Positions 27,027-35,870 of a DNA stretch of 64,000 bases are shown one piece after another; positions within the stretch are counted from its first letter, which is position 1, and every line of letters starts with the position of its first letter. The position numbers were made by a program, and so were the translations under genes. This DNA comes from JAWKWH01 sp040830725 (lineage in GTDB: Bacteria > Pseudomonadota > Alphaproteobacteria > Rhizobiales > Rhizobiaceae). The DNA is taken from positions 18,076 to 82,075 of the forward strand of contig JBFOMG010000004.1 of NCBI GenBank assembly GCA_040830725.1. Reading direction: 5' to 3'. The notes below the pieces were generated by a model, which saw nothing but the letters and a program-made list of their open reading frames with translations, had not been told where the DNA came from and searched no databases.

Positions 27027-27491
27027 AATATGCAAGAGACGATTTGGGACAATCCGCGTTTTCGCAATTGGGTGGCTGTCGCGAGGGCGTGTCAGGCCGT
27101 TGATCGTACACTCAGTCAGGCGCTTTCCGGGCTTGAGCTGAAAACAGCGCATCTCGACATGATGATGAATATTCACCGTCATCCTGGCATGTCACAACAA
27201 GAGCTGGCGAATAAACTGCTGGTGGGCCGCTCGAACATCACAATGCTTCTTCCGCAAATGGAAAAACGCGAGCTGGCGCGACGGGTGCCTGACAAGAAAG
27301 ACAAGCGGGTATTGCGCCTTTACCTGACAGAAAAAGGTGAAGCTTTGCTTCAGGAAGCATTGAAGATCCACTTGGCGTTGGTTGAACGAATCATGGCGGA
27401 AACGCCGGAATACGAATGCGACGTTGTAGGCGCAGCGATGAACCGTGTTGTTGCCGCGCTGAGCGCTGATGACAGAGAATTCCCGGAATGA
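27021..27491 (+). CDS. MarR-family transcriptional regulator
   Basis: A 156-residue winged-helix regulator. The recognition helix region is MSQQELANKLLVGRSNITMLLPQ, written here only as a span of about 57-80, followed by the wing DKKDKRVLRLYLT (about 91-103), both typical of MarR. ATG 27021 is chosen because family members align from MDNMQET; the frame is open from 26901. It is divergent from an alpha/beta hydrolase and has tandem palindromes over its own start, so autorepression is likely. The inducer is unknown. Confidence 0.85.
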   Translation: MDNMQETIWDNPRFRNWVAVARACQAVDRTLSQALSGLELKTAHLDMMMNIHRHPGMSQQELANKLLVGRSNITMLLPQMEKRELARRVPDKKDKRVLRLYLTEKGEALLQEALKIHLALVERIMAETPEYECDVVGAAMNRVVAALSADDREFPE

Positions 27492-27578
27492 TCCTGCGCG
27501 ATAATGAATTGACCTACCGCAAAGCCGGTTCAGAAATCGTTGGCTAGACTGCCGCCGAAGAAATTGGGAGATCAGACC

Positions 27579-27992
27579 ATGTTCAATAAAATCATGATTC
27601 CCGTTGACTTGGCGCATGCCGACAAGCTCGACACGGCAATGGCAATCGCGACCAAGATTGCCAAAAACGAAAATGCCAGTCTCGTCGCGACCGGCGTTAC
27701 AACGTCGCAGCCATCCAGCGTTGCTCACAATCCCGAGGAGTTCGCTCAAAAACTGGCTGAATTTGCTGCGTCGGCGTCATCGAAATATGGGGTCGACATT
27801 GATACCGTCACCCTGAATAGTCACGATCCGGTCCGCGACCTCGACGAGTTACTGATGCAGTCAATTGAAGAAAACGGCATCGATCTGGTGGTTATGGCGT
27901 CTCACGTTCCAGGCGCGATGGATTATCTGTTCGCCTCCAATGCCGGTTACCTGGCATCGCATGCGCCGGTATCGGTGTTCGTTGTGCGGTAG
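27579..27992 (+). CDS. Universal stress protein (UspA family)
   Basis: A 137-residue single Usp domain starting at ATG 27579 with GGGAGA 8 bases upstream. N-terminal KIMIPVDLAHADK is the usual first strand with the nucleotide-binding Asp, but the C-terminal ATP motif GxxGxxxxS/T is altered to ASHVPGAMDYLFASNAGYL (about 107-125), so ATP binding is uncertain. No operon partner is evident. Confidence 0.82.
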   Translation: MFNKIMIPVDLAHADKLDTAMAIATKIAKNENASLVATGVTTSQPSSVAHNPEEFAQKLAEFAASASSKYGVDIDTVTLNSHDPVRDLDELLMQSIEENGIDLVVMASHVPGAMDYLFASNAGYLASHAPVSVFVVR

Positions 27993-28045
27993 CTGGGTAG
28001 CTACATCTTTCAACGTGGACGCTTGGGCTCGGTTGCGACCCGTCG

Positions 28046-28405
28046 TTAGGGTTCTCGCGACAGTCCTTTCTCGGCCAGCTCATCCAGATATTGTCGCCAG
28101 CGTTCGTCCTTTTCGCCGCCGAGCTCGCGAAAATAGTCCCAGGAGTAAATTCCAGTGTCGTGCATGTCGTCGAACGTGATGCGCACTGCATAATTGCCGA
28201 TCGGCGCGATGGTCATGATTTCCACGTTTGCCTTACCGGAAACGGTGACGCGTTGATCGGGCGAATGGCCCTGCACCTCGGCACTTGGAGACATCACGCG
28301 CAGCATTTCTGCCGAAAATTCATACCTGTGCGTGGCCCCGAAGCTGATGGTGAGCAGTTTTCGGTCCTTCGAAACCCGAATTTCGCTTGGTGTTTCCGCA
28401 GTCAT
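28046..28405 (-). CDS. DUF971 domain protein (gamma-butyrobetaine-hydroxylase-like N-terminal domain)
   Basis: A 119-residue protein made of one DUF971 domain: ISFGATHRYEFSAEMLRVMSP at the front and DDMHDTGIYSWDYFREL near the end (about 83-99). In Rhizobiales this stand-alone domain is usually encoded next to Moco genes, as here with divergent moaA. Proteins with this domain are linked to Fe-S or Moco biology, but the function is not established. ATG 28405 has GGAGA 8 bases upstream. Confidence 0.8.
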   Translation of the reverse strand: MTAETPSEIRVSKDRKLLTISFGATHRYEFSAEMLRVMSPSAEVQGHSPDQRVTVSGKANVEIMTIAPIGNYAVRITFDDMHDTGIYSWDYFRELGGEKDERWRQYLDELAEKGLSREP

Positions 28406-28573
28406 GGTATTCTCCGTCAGCGGCACCAGTCATAGCCGAACTCGCGGAAATGTGTAGCGGATTTCGACATTCTCGCACCTTGAACGCCGCAAGGAAAATG
28501 TTCACCATGGACTACAAGAACGTCCAGCGCTAATTGTTCGTGTTCTTGAAGCATTTCAGTCGATCGGAACCCA

Positions 28574-29593
28574 ATGGTGACAATCTCCAGTACAAATACC
28601 GTAATGACCGATCCGTTCGGTCGTGATGTCACCTATCTGCGGGTCTCGGTAACCGACCGTTGCGATTTCCGCTGCACCTATTGCATGGCGGAGAACATGA
28701 CCTTTTTGCCGAAGAAGGATCTGCTGACACTGGAAGAACTGGACCGGATGTGTTCCGTCTTCATCGAAAAAGGCGTCAGAAAACTCCGGCTGACAGGCGG
28801 GGAGCCACTCGTCCGAAAAAATATCATGCATCTGGTGCGGCAATTGTCGAGGCACCTCAAATCAGGTGCCCTGGACGAACTGACACTGACGACCAATGGT
28901 TCACAGCTGGCGCGCTTTGCAGATCAACTCGCTGATGCCGGCGTTAAGCGCATCAATGTCTCGCTCGACACGCTCGACAAAACCAAATTTCAGCAGATCA
29001 CCCGTTGGGGCCAGCTGGGCAAGGTGATGGAAGGCATTCAGGCAGCCGAGAACGCCGGGTTGAAAATCAAGATCAATGCAGTAGCGCTTAAGAATTTCAA
29101 CGATACCGAAATACCCGAGATGATACGCTGGGCCCATGGCCGCGGGATGGACATGACCGTCATCGAGACCATGCCCATGGGTGAAATCGACGAGGACCGG
29201 ACCGACCAGTATCTGCCGTTGTCGCAACTTCGTCAGGATCTCGAAAAGCAATTCACATTGAACGATATTCCGTTCAAAACCGGCGGCCCTGCACGCTACG
29301 TCGAAATTGCGGAAACCGGTGGCAAACTGGGTTTCATCACGCCGCTAACCCATAATTTTTGCGAAAGTTGCAACAGGGTTCGCCTGACATGTACCGGAAC
29401 CCTTTACATGTGCCTTGGCCAGGATGACGCTGCCGACCTGCGAGCAGCACTTCGTGCTTCGGAAGGAAACGAACTGGTATCCGCCGCGATCGATGAAGCG
29501 ATCACCCGCAAGCCCAAGGGCCATGATTTCATCATCGACCGAGGCACTCAGCGTCCTGCGGTGGCGCGGCACATGAGTGCGACAGGCGGCTGA
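28574..29593 (+). CDS. moaA: GTP 3',8-cyclase MoaA
   Basis: A 339-residue radical SAM enzyme that starts molybdopterin synthesis by converting GTP to 3',8-cyclo-GTP. The SAM cluster motif CDFRCTYC lies at about 31-38. The second, GTP-binding cluster uses the C-terminal Cys of CESCNRVRLTCTG (about 261-273), and the chain ends in the required Gly-Gly. GGEPL is the SAM-binding segment. It serves the FDH whose accessory genes are at the left of the window. ATG 28604 is a shorter alternative start. Confidence 0.95.
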   Translation: MVTISSTNTVMTDPFGRDVTYLRVSVTDRCDFRCTYCMAENMTFLPKKDLLTLEELDRMCSVFIEKGVRKLRLTGGEPLVRKNIMHLVRQLSRHLKSGALDELTLTTNGSQLARFADQLADAGVKRINVSLDTLDKTKFQQITRWGQLGKVMEGIQAAENAGLKIKINAVALKNFNDTEIPEMIRWAHGRGMDMTVIETMPMGEIDEDRTDQYLPLSQLRQDLEKQFTLNDIPFKTGGPARYVEIAETGGKLGFITPLTHNFCESCNRVRLTCTGTLYMCLGQDDAADLRAALRASEGNELVSAAIDEAITRKPKGHDFIIDRGTQRPAVARHMSATGG

Positions 29594-29775
29594 TCTCGCA
29601 TTTGATCAACCATTTGCACTTCGTGCAATCATCGAATCCCGGCAACCCAGCCATGCGCTGAGCGCATTGGTAATCAGTTTGTCCGTGACATATCTGTTGC
29701 TTGTCGAGACCGGCGCCAGCCGGTGAAAAATCAAGGCGCATCCTCCCAGCGCCGAGGGAATTCAGGAACAGACCA

Positions 29776-29931
29776 ATGAGCGATCATCGCGATCACACCC
29801 AGAACGAAGCCTTTCGCGGATATGACTACTACATGGAACGCGCACGGATCGAGCGCAGCAAAGCTGCCCGCCGCTTTTTCCGCCGCCTTGTTGGTGCGGT
29901 AGACAAGGCCGACACCAAATCCTGGGGCTAA
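29776..29931 (+). CDS. Small basic protein, unknown
   Basis: A 51-residue frame with an AGGAACAG site 6 bases before ATG 29776. The middle, YDYYMERARIERSKAARRFFRRL, is a basic amphipathic helix (about 20-42) recalling the short RSP_7527-like proteins of alphaproteobacteria, though the match is loose. It is followed by a perfect 9-bp-stem hairpin (29948-29971). Function unknown. Confidence 0.5.
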   Translation: MSDHRDHTQNEAFRGYDYYMERARIERSKAARRFFRRLVGAVDKADTKSWG

Positions 29932-29947
29932 CCACTGGTCCCGTGAA

Positions 29948-29971
29948 GCGGCTGGCGAATTTGCCAGCCGC
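29948..29971 (+). terminator. Perfect 9-bp hairpin after the small basic protein gene
   Basis: GCGGCTGGC (29948-29956), loop GAATTT, GCCAGCCGC (29963-29971). There is no downstream T run, so it may stabilise the 3' end or terminate inefficiently. Confidence 0.4.
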
Positions 29972-30099
29972 ATCATAGCCGATGCGATGAGTTCAAGGGT
30001 GGCGCAAATAGTAGCCGGTCTGTGATGAATATCACGTGACGCGGGCTTCATTTGGCCCTATGCCGATGCAGTTCGCCCGCAATTCGCCGGGCACTCACA

Positions 30100-31308
30100 T
30101 TGACGGCAACGGATTTCTTGAAACCGGCATCTCCTCCACACATCGTAACTCTGGTGCTCTGCTCGGCCACCGGTGCGCTGTCGATGAACGTGTTTCTGCC
30201 GTCAATGCCCGGTATGGCGCGTTATTTCGGTGTCGACTACGCGTTGATGCAGCTGACCGTCTCGCTGTTTCTTGCCTCGACCGCCGTTTTGCAACTGATC
30301 GTCGGACCTTTGTCAGACCGCTTCGGCCGCAGGCCAGTCATGATCACTTGCTTTCTGATCTTTCTTGCTGCCACTGCCGCGGCAACCCGCTCGACAAGTT
30401 TTGAATTCCTCCTGGCCATGCGCATACTGCAATCATTCTCGGCAGCGGGAATGGTGCTGTCGCGCGCCATAGTTCGTGACCTGGTCGAACCAAATCGAGC
30501 CGCCAGCATGATCGGATACGTGACCATGGGCATGGCGCTGGCGCCGATGATCGGGCCTGTCATCGGCGGGTTGCTGGAGCAGGAATTCGGTTGGCAATCC
30601 ACTTTTATACTGACTTTTGCCTTCGGCTTGGTCGCATTTGGCTTTGTCTGGTTCGATCTCGGCGAGACAAACCTGAATCGGACATCCAGTTTTGCTGCGC
30701 AGTTCAGGGCCTATCCCGAACTCCTGACGTCACGCCGATTTTGGGGCTACACGCTGACGGCCGGATTCACGTCTGGACAGTTTTTTGCCTTCCTCGGCGG
30801 CGGGCCATTTGTTGCCTCCGAAATCCTTGAACTCCAGCCGGCGGAATATGGTCTTTATTTTGGCATCATTTCGGTTGGTTACATTTTCGGCAATTTTCTG
30901 TCGGGCAGGCTTTCAGAAAAAATGGGCATCAATCGAATGATGCTAGCTGGTGGAATTCTAGCCTCGCTTGGGATGCTTGCTTCGCTGCTGCTTTTCGCTT
31001 CCGGTTTGTTCCATCCACTATCGCTATTCGGTCCCGTGATCATGACAGGTGTCGGAAACGGACTGACATTGCCCAACGCCGGAGCCGGCATCGTAAGCGT
31101 CAGACCGCATCTGGCCGGCTCTGCGTCGGGTCTCGGATCGGCAATGCAAATCGGATTGGGTTCGGTGCTGGCGGTTGTCGCGGGCGCCTTGCTTACGGCG
31201 CAGTCTGGCCCCTATCCGCTGATCTGGGTCATGCTCGCCACATCTATCGCCGGTGTATTCACAGCGCTATATGTAATCTTCGTGGAAAGGCAATTGGCGA
31301 GACAATAG
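30100..31308 (+). CDS. MFS transporter, Bcr/CflA drug-efflux type
   Basis: About 402 residues with twelve hydrophobic segments. GPLSDRFGRRPVMI (about 70-83) is the MFS loop 2-3 motif; RILQSFSAAGMVLSRAIVRD is the Bcr/CflA signature in helix 4. These pumps export drugs and small metabolites with proton antiport. The start is unclear: TTG 30100 aligns with the family, the frame is open from 30052. The next gene, fdhD, begins 2 bp after its stop, so it may be co-transcribed with the Moco genes. Confidence 0.82.
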   Translation: MTATDFLKPASPPHIVTLVLCSATGALSMNVFLPSMPGMARYFGVDYALMQLTVSLFLASTAVLQLIVGPLSDRFGRRPVMITCFLIFLAATAAATRSTSFEFLLAMRILQSFSAAGMVLSRAIVRDLVEPNRAASMIGYVTMGMALAPMIGPVIGGLLEQEFGWQSTFILTFAFGLVAFGFVWFDLGETNLNRTSSFAAQFRAYPELLTSRRFWGYTLTAGFTSGQFFAFLGGGPFVASEILELQPAEYGLYFGIISVGYIFGNFLSGRLSEKMGINRMMLAGGILASLGMLASLLLFASGLFHPLSLFGPVIMTGVGNGLTLPNAGAGIVSVRPHLAGSASGLGSAMQIGLGSVLAVVAGALLTAQSGPYPLIWVMLATSIAGVFTALYVIFVERQLARQ

Positions 31309-31309
31309 C

Positions 31310-32227
31310 GTGGCATGTGCCCAGAAGAAGAAGATGTCTGACCGAATAGATGAATTCGCCGTCAAACCGGATCCCGGCAATCCCCGGCTATCCGTGAAAG
31401 TGCAGGGCATCGACCACACCGGAAATCCGATCACTCAGCAGGTGGTCACAGAAAAACCGCTGACGCTGTATCTCAACCGACAGGAGATCGTCACGATGAT
31501 GACGATTGGCGATCATCCAAATCTGCTTGCGGTCGGTTATCTTCTGAACCAGAACATGCTCAGCCCGGAAGACGAGATTGAGGGAATTGATGTCGATGAA
31601 GATCTTGATGTCATAGTCGTTCGGACAGCACGAGAAACCGATTATGAGACAAAGCTGCAAAAAAAGGTTCGCACGTCCGGCTGCGCTCAGGGAACTGTTT
31701 TTGGTGACGTCATGGAAGGCTTCGATTCAACCGCTCTGTCGACGACCGCCAGACTGAAAACATCCTGGCTTTATGAACTGACCAAGAAAATCAACACGGC
31801 GCCAAGCCTTTATCTTGAAGCCGGTGCAATTCACGGCTGTGTGCTGTGCCAAGAGGACAAACCGCTTGCCTATATGGAAGATGTCGGCCGGCATAACGCC
31901 GTCGACAAGATTGCCGGCTGGATGTTCATGAACGGAATATCTGCAGCCGACAAGATTTTCTACACAACCGGACGCCTTACTTCGGAGATGGTGATCAAGA
32001 CCGTGATGATGGGTATTCCCATATTGGTGTCGCGATCAGGTTTCACGGCTTGGGGTGTCGATCTCGCCCGCCAGGCGGGACTGACCTTGATCGGCCGGGC
32101 TCGCGGCAAGCGATTTATCGCGCTCTCCGGTGAAAACCGAATTGTCTTCGACCTCGATCCTGAAACCATCGCCGAAGAAGGCGATCGTCATCTCCGCCGG
32201 GGTGCCAGACGGGCGGCCGCCGAGTGA
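31310..32227 (+). CDS. fdhD: Formate dehydrogenase sulfurtransferase FdhD
   Basis: A 305-residue FdhD. The sulfur-relay Cys is in the SGCAQGT loop (about 120-126; the family normally has a CxxC here, this one has a single Cys), followed by EAGAIHGCVLC and EDVGRHNAVDKIAGW (about 187-201), the Moco/GDP-binding region. FdhD passes sulfur from IscS to the Mo ion of formate dehydrogenase. GTG 31310 or ATG 31334 may start it. It overlaps mobA by 4 bp and ties the Moco operon to the FDH cluster at the window's left end. Confidence 0.93.
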   Translation: MACAQKKKMSDRIDEFAVKPDPGNPRLSVKVQGIDHTGNPITQQVVTEKPLTLYLNRQEIVTMMTIGDHPNLLAVGYLLNQNMLSPEDEIEGIDVDEDLDVIVVRTARETDYETKLQKKVRTSGCAQGTVFGDVMEGFDSTALSTTARLKTSWLYELTKKINTAPSLYLEAGAIHGCVLCQEDKPLAYMEDVGRHNAVDKIAGWMFMNGISAADKIFYTTGRLTSEMVIKTVMMGIPILVSRSGFTAWGVDLARQAGLTLIGRARGKRFIALSGENRIVFDLDPETIAEEGDRHLRRGARRAAAE

Positions 32228-32853
32228 CAGTTGCCGGCGTCATTTTGGCTGGAGGCCAATCGCGGCGCATGGGCGGTGGCGACAAGAGCCTGCTTTCGAT
32301 TGCCGGAAGTACCATGCTGCAAAGGGTCGTCGACAGGCTCAGACCGCAGGTCGGAGAACTGGCGCTCAACGCAAATGGTGATTTGTCCAGATTTTCCGGC
32401 ATCGGGCTTCCGATCATCACCGATCCAATCGACGGTTTTGCCGGGCCGCTTGCAGGTGTGCTTTCCGGCATGCATTGGGCCGCTTCACTTGGACCGTCAC
32501 CAACCCATATTGTTACAGTCGCTTCCGACACGCCCTTCTTCCCAACGAACCTGGTAGCTGGTTTTCGCGACGTGAATGAAGGGGCCACGGATCGTATTGT
32601 GTTGGCGAGGTCAAACGGAAATCGCCACCCCGTTTTTGGCTTCTGGCCCGTCGCGTTGCGCAACGATCTGGCGAAATTCATGGCAAACACAGACACTTTA
32701 AAAGTCATGGCCTTCGCCAATCATCACGACCTGCGGTTCGCCGATTTCCCGCTGATTGAAATCAACGGATTGGAGGTCGATCCGTTCTTTAACGCCAACA
32801 CGCCCGATGATATTGAAACGGCAGAAAGAATTGCGACGGAGACGATTTCTTGA
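32224..32853 (+). CDS. mobA: Molybdenum cofactor guanylyltransferase MobA
   Basis: A 209-residue nucleotidyltransferase attaching GMP to Mo-molybdopterin to form the MGD cofactor needed by FDH. The GTP-binding loop LAGGQSRRMGGGDK is at about 8-21, then VASDTPFFP (metal-binding Asp near 100). The GTG start overlaps the fdhD stop and the stop overlaps mobB (TTGA). Confidence 0.93.
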   Translation: MTVAGVILAGGQSRRMGGGDKSLLSIAGSTMLQRVVDRLRPQVGELALNANGDLSRFSGIGLPIITDPIDGFAGPLAGVLSGMHWAASLGPSPTHIVTVASDTPFFPTNLVAGFRDVNEGATDRIVLARSNGNRHPVFGFWPVALRNDLAKFMANTDTLKVMAFANHHDLRFADFPLIEINGLEVDPFFNANTPDDIETAERIATETIS

Positions 32854-33368
32854 CGCATCGCGTGTTCGGCATCACGGGCTGGAAGAATTCCGGCAAGACG
32901 ACACTGACCGTTCGCCTTGTGGAAGAGTTGACCGCGCGCGGCTACAAGGTTTCGACGATTAAACACGCGCATCATGCGTTTGATATCGACAGGCCGGGGG
33001 CGGACAGTTACCGACATCGCGAGGCCGGAGCGGGCGAAGTCGCTATTGTATCGGGAACGCGCTGGGCCTTGATGCATGAAATGCGAGGCGAGAAAGAACC
33101 ACCGATAGAAGAAATACTCACCCGTCTCGAGCCTTGTGACATCGTGCTGGTCGAGGGCTACAAGCGCGAAAACCACCCAAAAATTGAAGCCCGGCGCAAG
33201 GGTACAAAAGACGATCAGCCCTTGTCGAAAACCGATCCGGCAATTGCCGCCATCGCCTCGGACTATGCGATAACCGGTGAGACATTGCCTTTGTTCAATA
33301 TTGATGACATCAGCCGCATCGCCGACTTTGTCGAACTCAAAAGCGGGCTGAAAGAAGAAGCGGCGTGA
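32850..33368 (+). CDS. mobB: Molybdopterin-guanine dinucleotide biosynthesis protein MobB
   Basis: A 172-residue GTP-binding adaptor. The P-loop is GWKNSGKTT (about 10-18), followed by KHAHHAFDIDRPGADSYRHREAG, the MobB signature (given as a span of about 39-61). It is thought to assist MobA. The TTG start sits in a 4-bp overlap with mobA, and its stop overlaps moeA. Confidence 0.92.
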   Translation: MTHRVFGITGWKNSGKTTLTVRLVEELTARGYKVSTIKHAHHAFDIDRPGADSYRHREAGAGEVAIVSGTRWALMHEMRGEKEPPIEEILTRLEPCDIVLVEGYKRENHPKIEARRKGTKDDQPLSKTDPAIAAIASDYAITGETLPLFNIDDISRIADFVELKSGLKEEAA

Positions 33369-34642
33369 GCACCGGCCGGAAATTGCTGGACGATTGTTTC
33401 CTGCATGACAAGGACCGGCTCCGCCATGAAGAATGTCTCGGCCTTATCCTTGAGCGACTAGGTCCGGTTACCGGCAAATCGACTGTACCGATAGACACCG
33501 CGAGTGGAATGTATCTGGCGCAGGATGTCGCCGCACCACGTGACGTACCGTTGCACACCAACTCGGCAGTGGACGGCTATGCATTTGCCCATTCATCGCT
33601 GGCCGCAACAGGCGGCACGCTGGAGGTTGCGGCGCGAATTGCCGCCGGCGAATTGACCCCTGCCCCGCTTGCAGCCGGCACCGCAGCCCGGATCTTCACC
33701 GGTGCCACTCTTCCTTCCGGAGCCGACACCGTGGTCATGCAGGAAGATTGTGAAGCGTCATCCGATGGACGGTCTGTAGACATTCCAGCTGGTGCAAAGC
33801 CGGGATCCAACATCCGCAAGGCGGGCGAAGACCTTCGCGCGGGCGACGCTGTTTTAAACACCGGTCAACGATTACGGCCGCAGGATATCGCTACCCTCGC
33901 CTCGATTGGATTCGCCGAGGTGGAGATGTTCGAACCGGTGCGTGTGGCGCTTGTTTCAAGCGGCAATGAACTCGTGCAACCCGGCGAACCGATTTCCGAA
34001 GGCCAGGTATATGATTCGAATCGAACCATGATTGCCTCGTTATTGTCTTCACTACCGGTACAGGTCACCGATTTGGGTGTGCTGGCAGACGATGCATCGA
34101 TCGTTGAAACGAAGCTTGAGCAGGCCTGTGAAGCCCATGACCTCATCCTGACGTCAGGCGGGGCTTCCCGGGGCGAGGAGGACCATATTGTCGAGGTGCT
34201 GGACAAGCTTGGCAAACGTCACCTTTGGCAGATTGCCATCAAGCCCGGCCGGCCGATGGTGATGGGGCAGATCGGCGATTGCGCCGTTATGGGTCTTCCC
34301 GGAAATCCGGTCGCAGCATTCGTTTGTTTCCTGCTCTACTGCCGTCCCGCCATCGCCCGGCTGGGAGGTGGCATCTGGCTTGAACCGCAGCGTTTCCCGG
34401 TTCAAGCCGGATTCTCGGTGCCAAAAAAGAAGCCGGATCGACGAGAATTTTGGCGGGGATGGCTTGAACATGATCAAGACGGCAGGTTGGTCGCGCAAAA
34501 GTTCACCCGGGACGGCTCCGGGCTGATCTCCGGCCTGCGCCAGGCGACCGGTCTGATTGAAGTCACCGAAGATGTTACTGAAATCAGGCAGGGGCAGGAA
34601 TTGGCATTTATCCCGTTTTCGCAATTCGGCATCCATAACTAG
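33365..34642 (+). CDS. moeA: Molybdopterin molybdotransferase MoeA
   Basis: A 425-residue MoeA, inserting molybdate into adenylated molybdopterin. Visible landmarks: NSAVDGYAF (about 59-67), FTGATLPSGADTVVMQED (about 112-129), SSGNELV (about 198), SNRTM, TSGGASRGEEDH (about 261-272) and GLPGNPVAAFV (about 311). It ends the fdhD-mobA-mobB-moeA operon. The GTG start lies in a 4-bp overlap with mobB. Confidence 0.94.
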   Translation: MSTGRKLLDDCFLHDKDRLRHEECLGLILERLGPVTGKSTVPIDTASGMYLAQDVAAPRDVPLHTNSAVDGYAFAHSSLAATGGTLEVAARIAAGELTPAPLAAGTAARIFTGATLPSGADTVVMQEDCEASSDGRSVDIPAGAKPGSNIRKAGEDLRAGDAVLNTGQRLRPQDIATLASIGFAEVEMFEPVRVALVSSGNELVQPGEPISEGQVYDSNRTMIASLLSSLPVQVTDLGVLADDASIVETKLEQACEAHDLILTSGGASRGEEDHIVEVLDKLGKRHLWQIAIKPGRPMVMGQIGDCAVMGLPGNPVAAFVCFLLYCRPAIARLGGGIWLEPQRFPVQAGFSVPKKKPDRREFWRGWLEHDQDGRLVAQKFTRDGSGLISGLRQATGLIEVTEDVTEIRQGQELAFIPFSQFGIHN

Positions 34643-34716
34643 GGATCGAACCCTTCGAGAACGGCGAAGTTGCGATTTGCGCAGACCAAATAAGCCAATC
34701 TCCAGATTGACCTGAC

Positions 34717-34732
34717 ATAAAGAATTCTTTAT
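34717..34732. promoter_or_regulatory. ATAAAGAATTCTTTAT palindrome upstream of BHMT gene
   Basis: A perfect 16-bp palindrome 33 bp before the BHMT start. A close relative with the same AAAGA/TCTTT core lies at 46184-46205, upstream of the methyl-THF:corrinoid methyltransferase. AT-rich palindromes of this form are known to me as operators of SahR-type ArsR-family regulators of methionine/SAM-cycle genes in proteobacteria; no such regulator gene is visible in the window. Confidence 0.65.
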
Positions 34733-34764
34733 ATGTTTATTTCTTCCAGCTTTGCAGGTGAACC

Positions 34765-35775
34765 ATGTCGAATCCAATTGATGCACTTATTGCGGAAAAA
34801 GGTGTGTTGCTTGCCGATGGCGCCACTGGCACCAATTTGTTTGCGATGGGCCTGGAGGCCGGCGAAGCCCCGGAACTCTGGAATGAAAGCGCACCCGACA
34901 AGATCCGCGCCCTGCATCAAGGTTTCGTCGATGCTGGCTCTGATATCATCCTGACCAACTCTTTTGGGGGCACCCGCCACCGCCTGAAGCTGCATCATGC
35001 TCAGGACCGGGTGTTCGAACTCAACAAACTGGCCGCGGAAATTGCCTGCGAGATTGCTGCGTCGGTCGAACGGACAATAATTGTGGCCGGCTCGGTAGGA
35101 CCGACCGGGGAGTTGCTCCAACCATTGGGCACGCTTTCCTTCGAACAGACCATAGATGCTTTTGTCGAGCAGATAGAAGGCTTGAAGGCTGGCGGTGCCG
35201 AAGTTGCCTGGATTGAGACCATGTCGGCGCCAGACGAAATCCGCGCTGCAGCAGAGGCGGCGATTCGCGTTGGCCTGCCCTACACCTATACCGGTTCATT
35301 CGATACGGCTGGCCGAACCATGATGGGCCTTCTGCCAAAGGATATTCATGGTGTGAACGAGGATCTTGCGGGTAAACCGGTAGCCGTTGGCGCAAATTGC
35401 GGAGTCGGTGCGTCGGACATATTGGCATCATTGCTGGATATGACCGAAGCGGACGATGACGCAACAATTATCGTCAAAGGCAATTGCGGCATCCCGGAAT
35501 TCCGTGGCTCCGAGATTCACTATTCCGGCACACCGGAGCTGATGGCGGAATATGTTCGAATGGCAATCGATGGCGGAGCAAAGATCATCGGCGGCTGTTG
35601 CGGAACGTCCTGTGATCATTTGAAAGCCATGCGTGCCGCGTTGGATAGCCACACCAAAGGTGCCCGGCCGACAATCGAAGATATTACCGCGCGCATCGGC
35701 CCCATGCGCAACAAGATCGCCAATCAGAATGAGCAAAGCGGCAGCCGCCGCGAACGGCGGAGGCGGAGAGCCTGA
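34765..35775 (+). CDS. bmt: Betaine--homocysteine S-methyltransferase family protein
   Basis: A 336-residue Zn-dependent homocysteine methyltransferase. DGATGTNLF (about 18-26) is the N-terminal substrate loop; zinc Cys are in GANCGVG (about 210-216) and the GGCCGTS pair (about 276-282). It makes methionine from homocysteine with a betaine-type methyl donor. The last 18 residues (QNEQSGSRRERRRRRA end) form an Arg-rich tail absent from typical BHMT, and similar tails occur on three corrinoid-pathway proteins downstream. A palindrome at 34717-34732 likely controls it. The AGGTG ribosome site is 6 bases before ATG. Confidence 0.85.
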   Translation: MSNPIDALIAEKGVLLADGATGTNLFAMGLEAGEAPELWNESAPDKIRALHQGFVDAGSDIILTNSFGGTRHRLKLHHAQDRVFELNKLAAEIACEIAASVERTIIVAGSVGPTGELLQPLGTLSFEQTIDAFVEQIEGLKAGGAEVAWIETMSAPDEIRAAAEAAIRVGLPYTYTGSFDTAGRTMMGLLPKDIHGVNEDLAGKPVAVGANCGVGASDILASLLDMTEADDDATIIVKGNCGIPEFRGSEIHYSGTPELMAEYVRMAIDGGAKIIGGCCGTSCDHLKAMRAALDSHTKGARPTIEDITARIGPMRNKIANQNEQSGSRRERRRRRA

Positions 35776-35778
35776 TTG

Positions 35779-35812
35779 AAAAAATTGACCGGCAGGTTGC
35801 CCCGCCGGCCAA
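35779..35812 (-). terminator. Intrinsic terminator of the VWA-domain gene
   Basis: Read on the minus strand, arms of 12 bases (35812-35801 and 35796-35785, with two G-T pairs) enclose a GCAA loop and are followed by six T (35784-35779). It lies between the convergent BHMT and VWA genes and serves the minus-strand transcript. Confidence 0.7.
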
Positions 35813-35870
35813 ATTTGGCTCCACAAAGAGCCCGCCCACAATTTGCTCCATCTTGCTCCGGTAATCAGTC

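Noticed and set aside
29614..29628. TTGCA-CTTCG-TGCAA palindrome after moaA
   Set aside because: Not phased with a second TGCAA and located just after a gene end, so an RNA hairpin is as likely as an operator; not listed as a feature.
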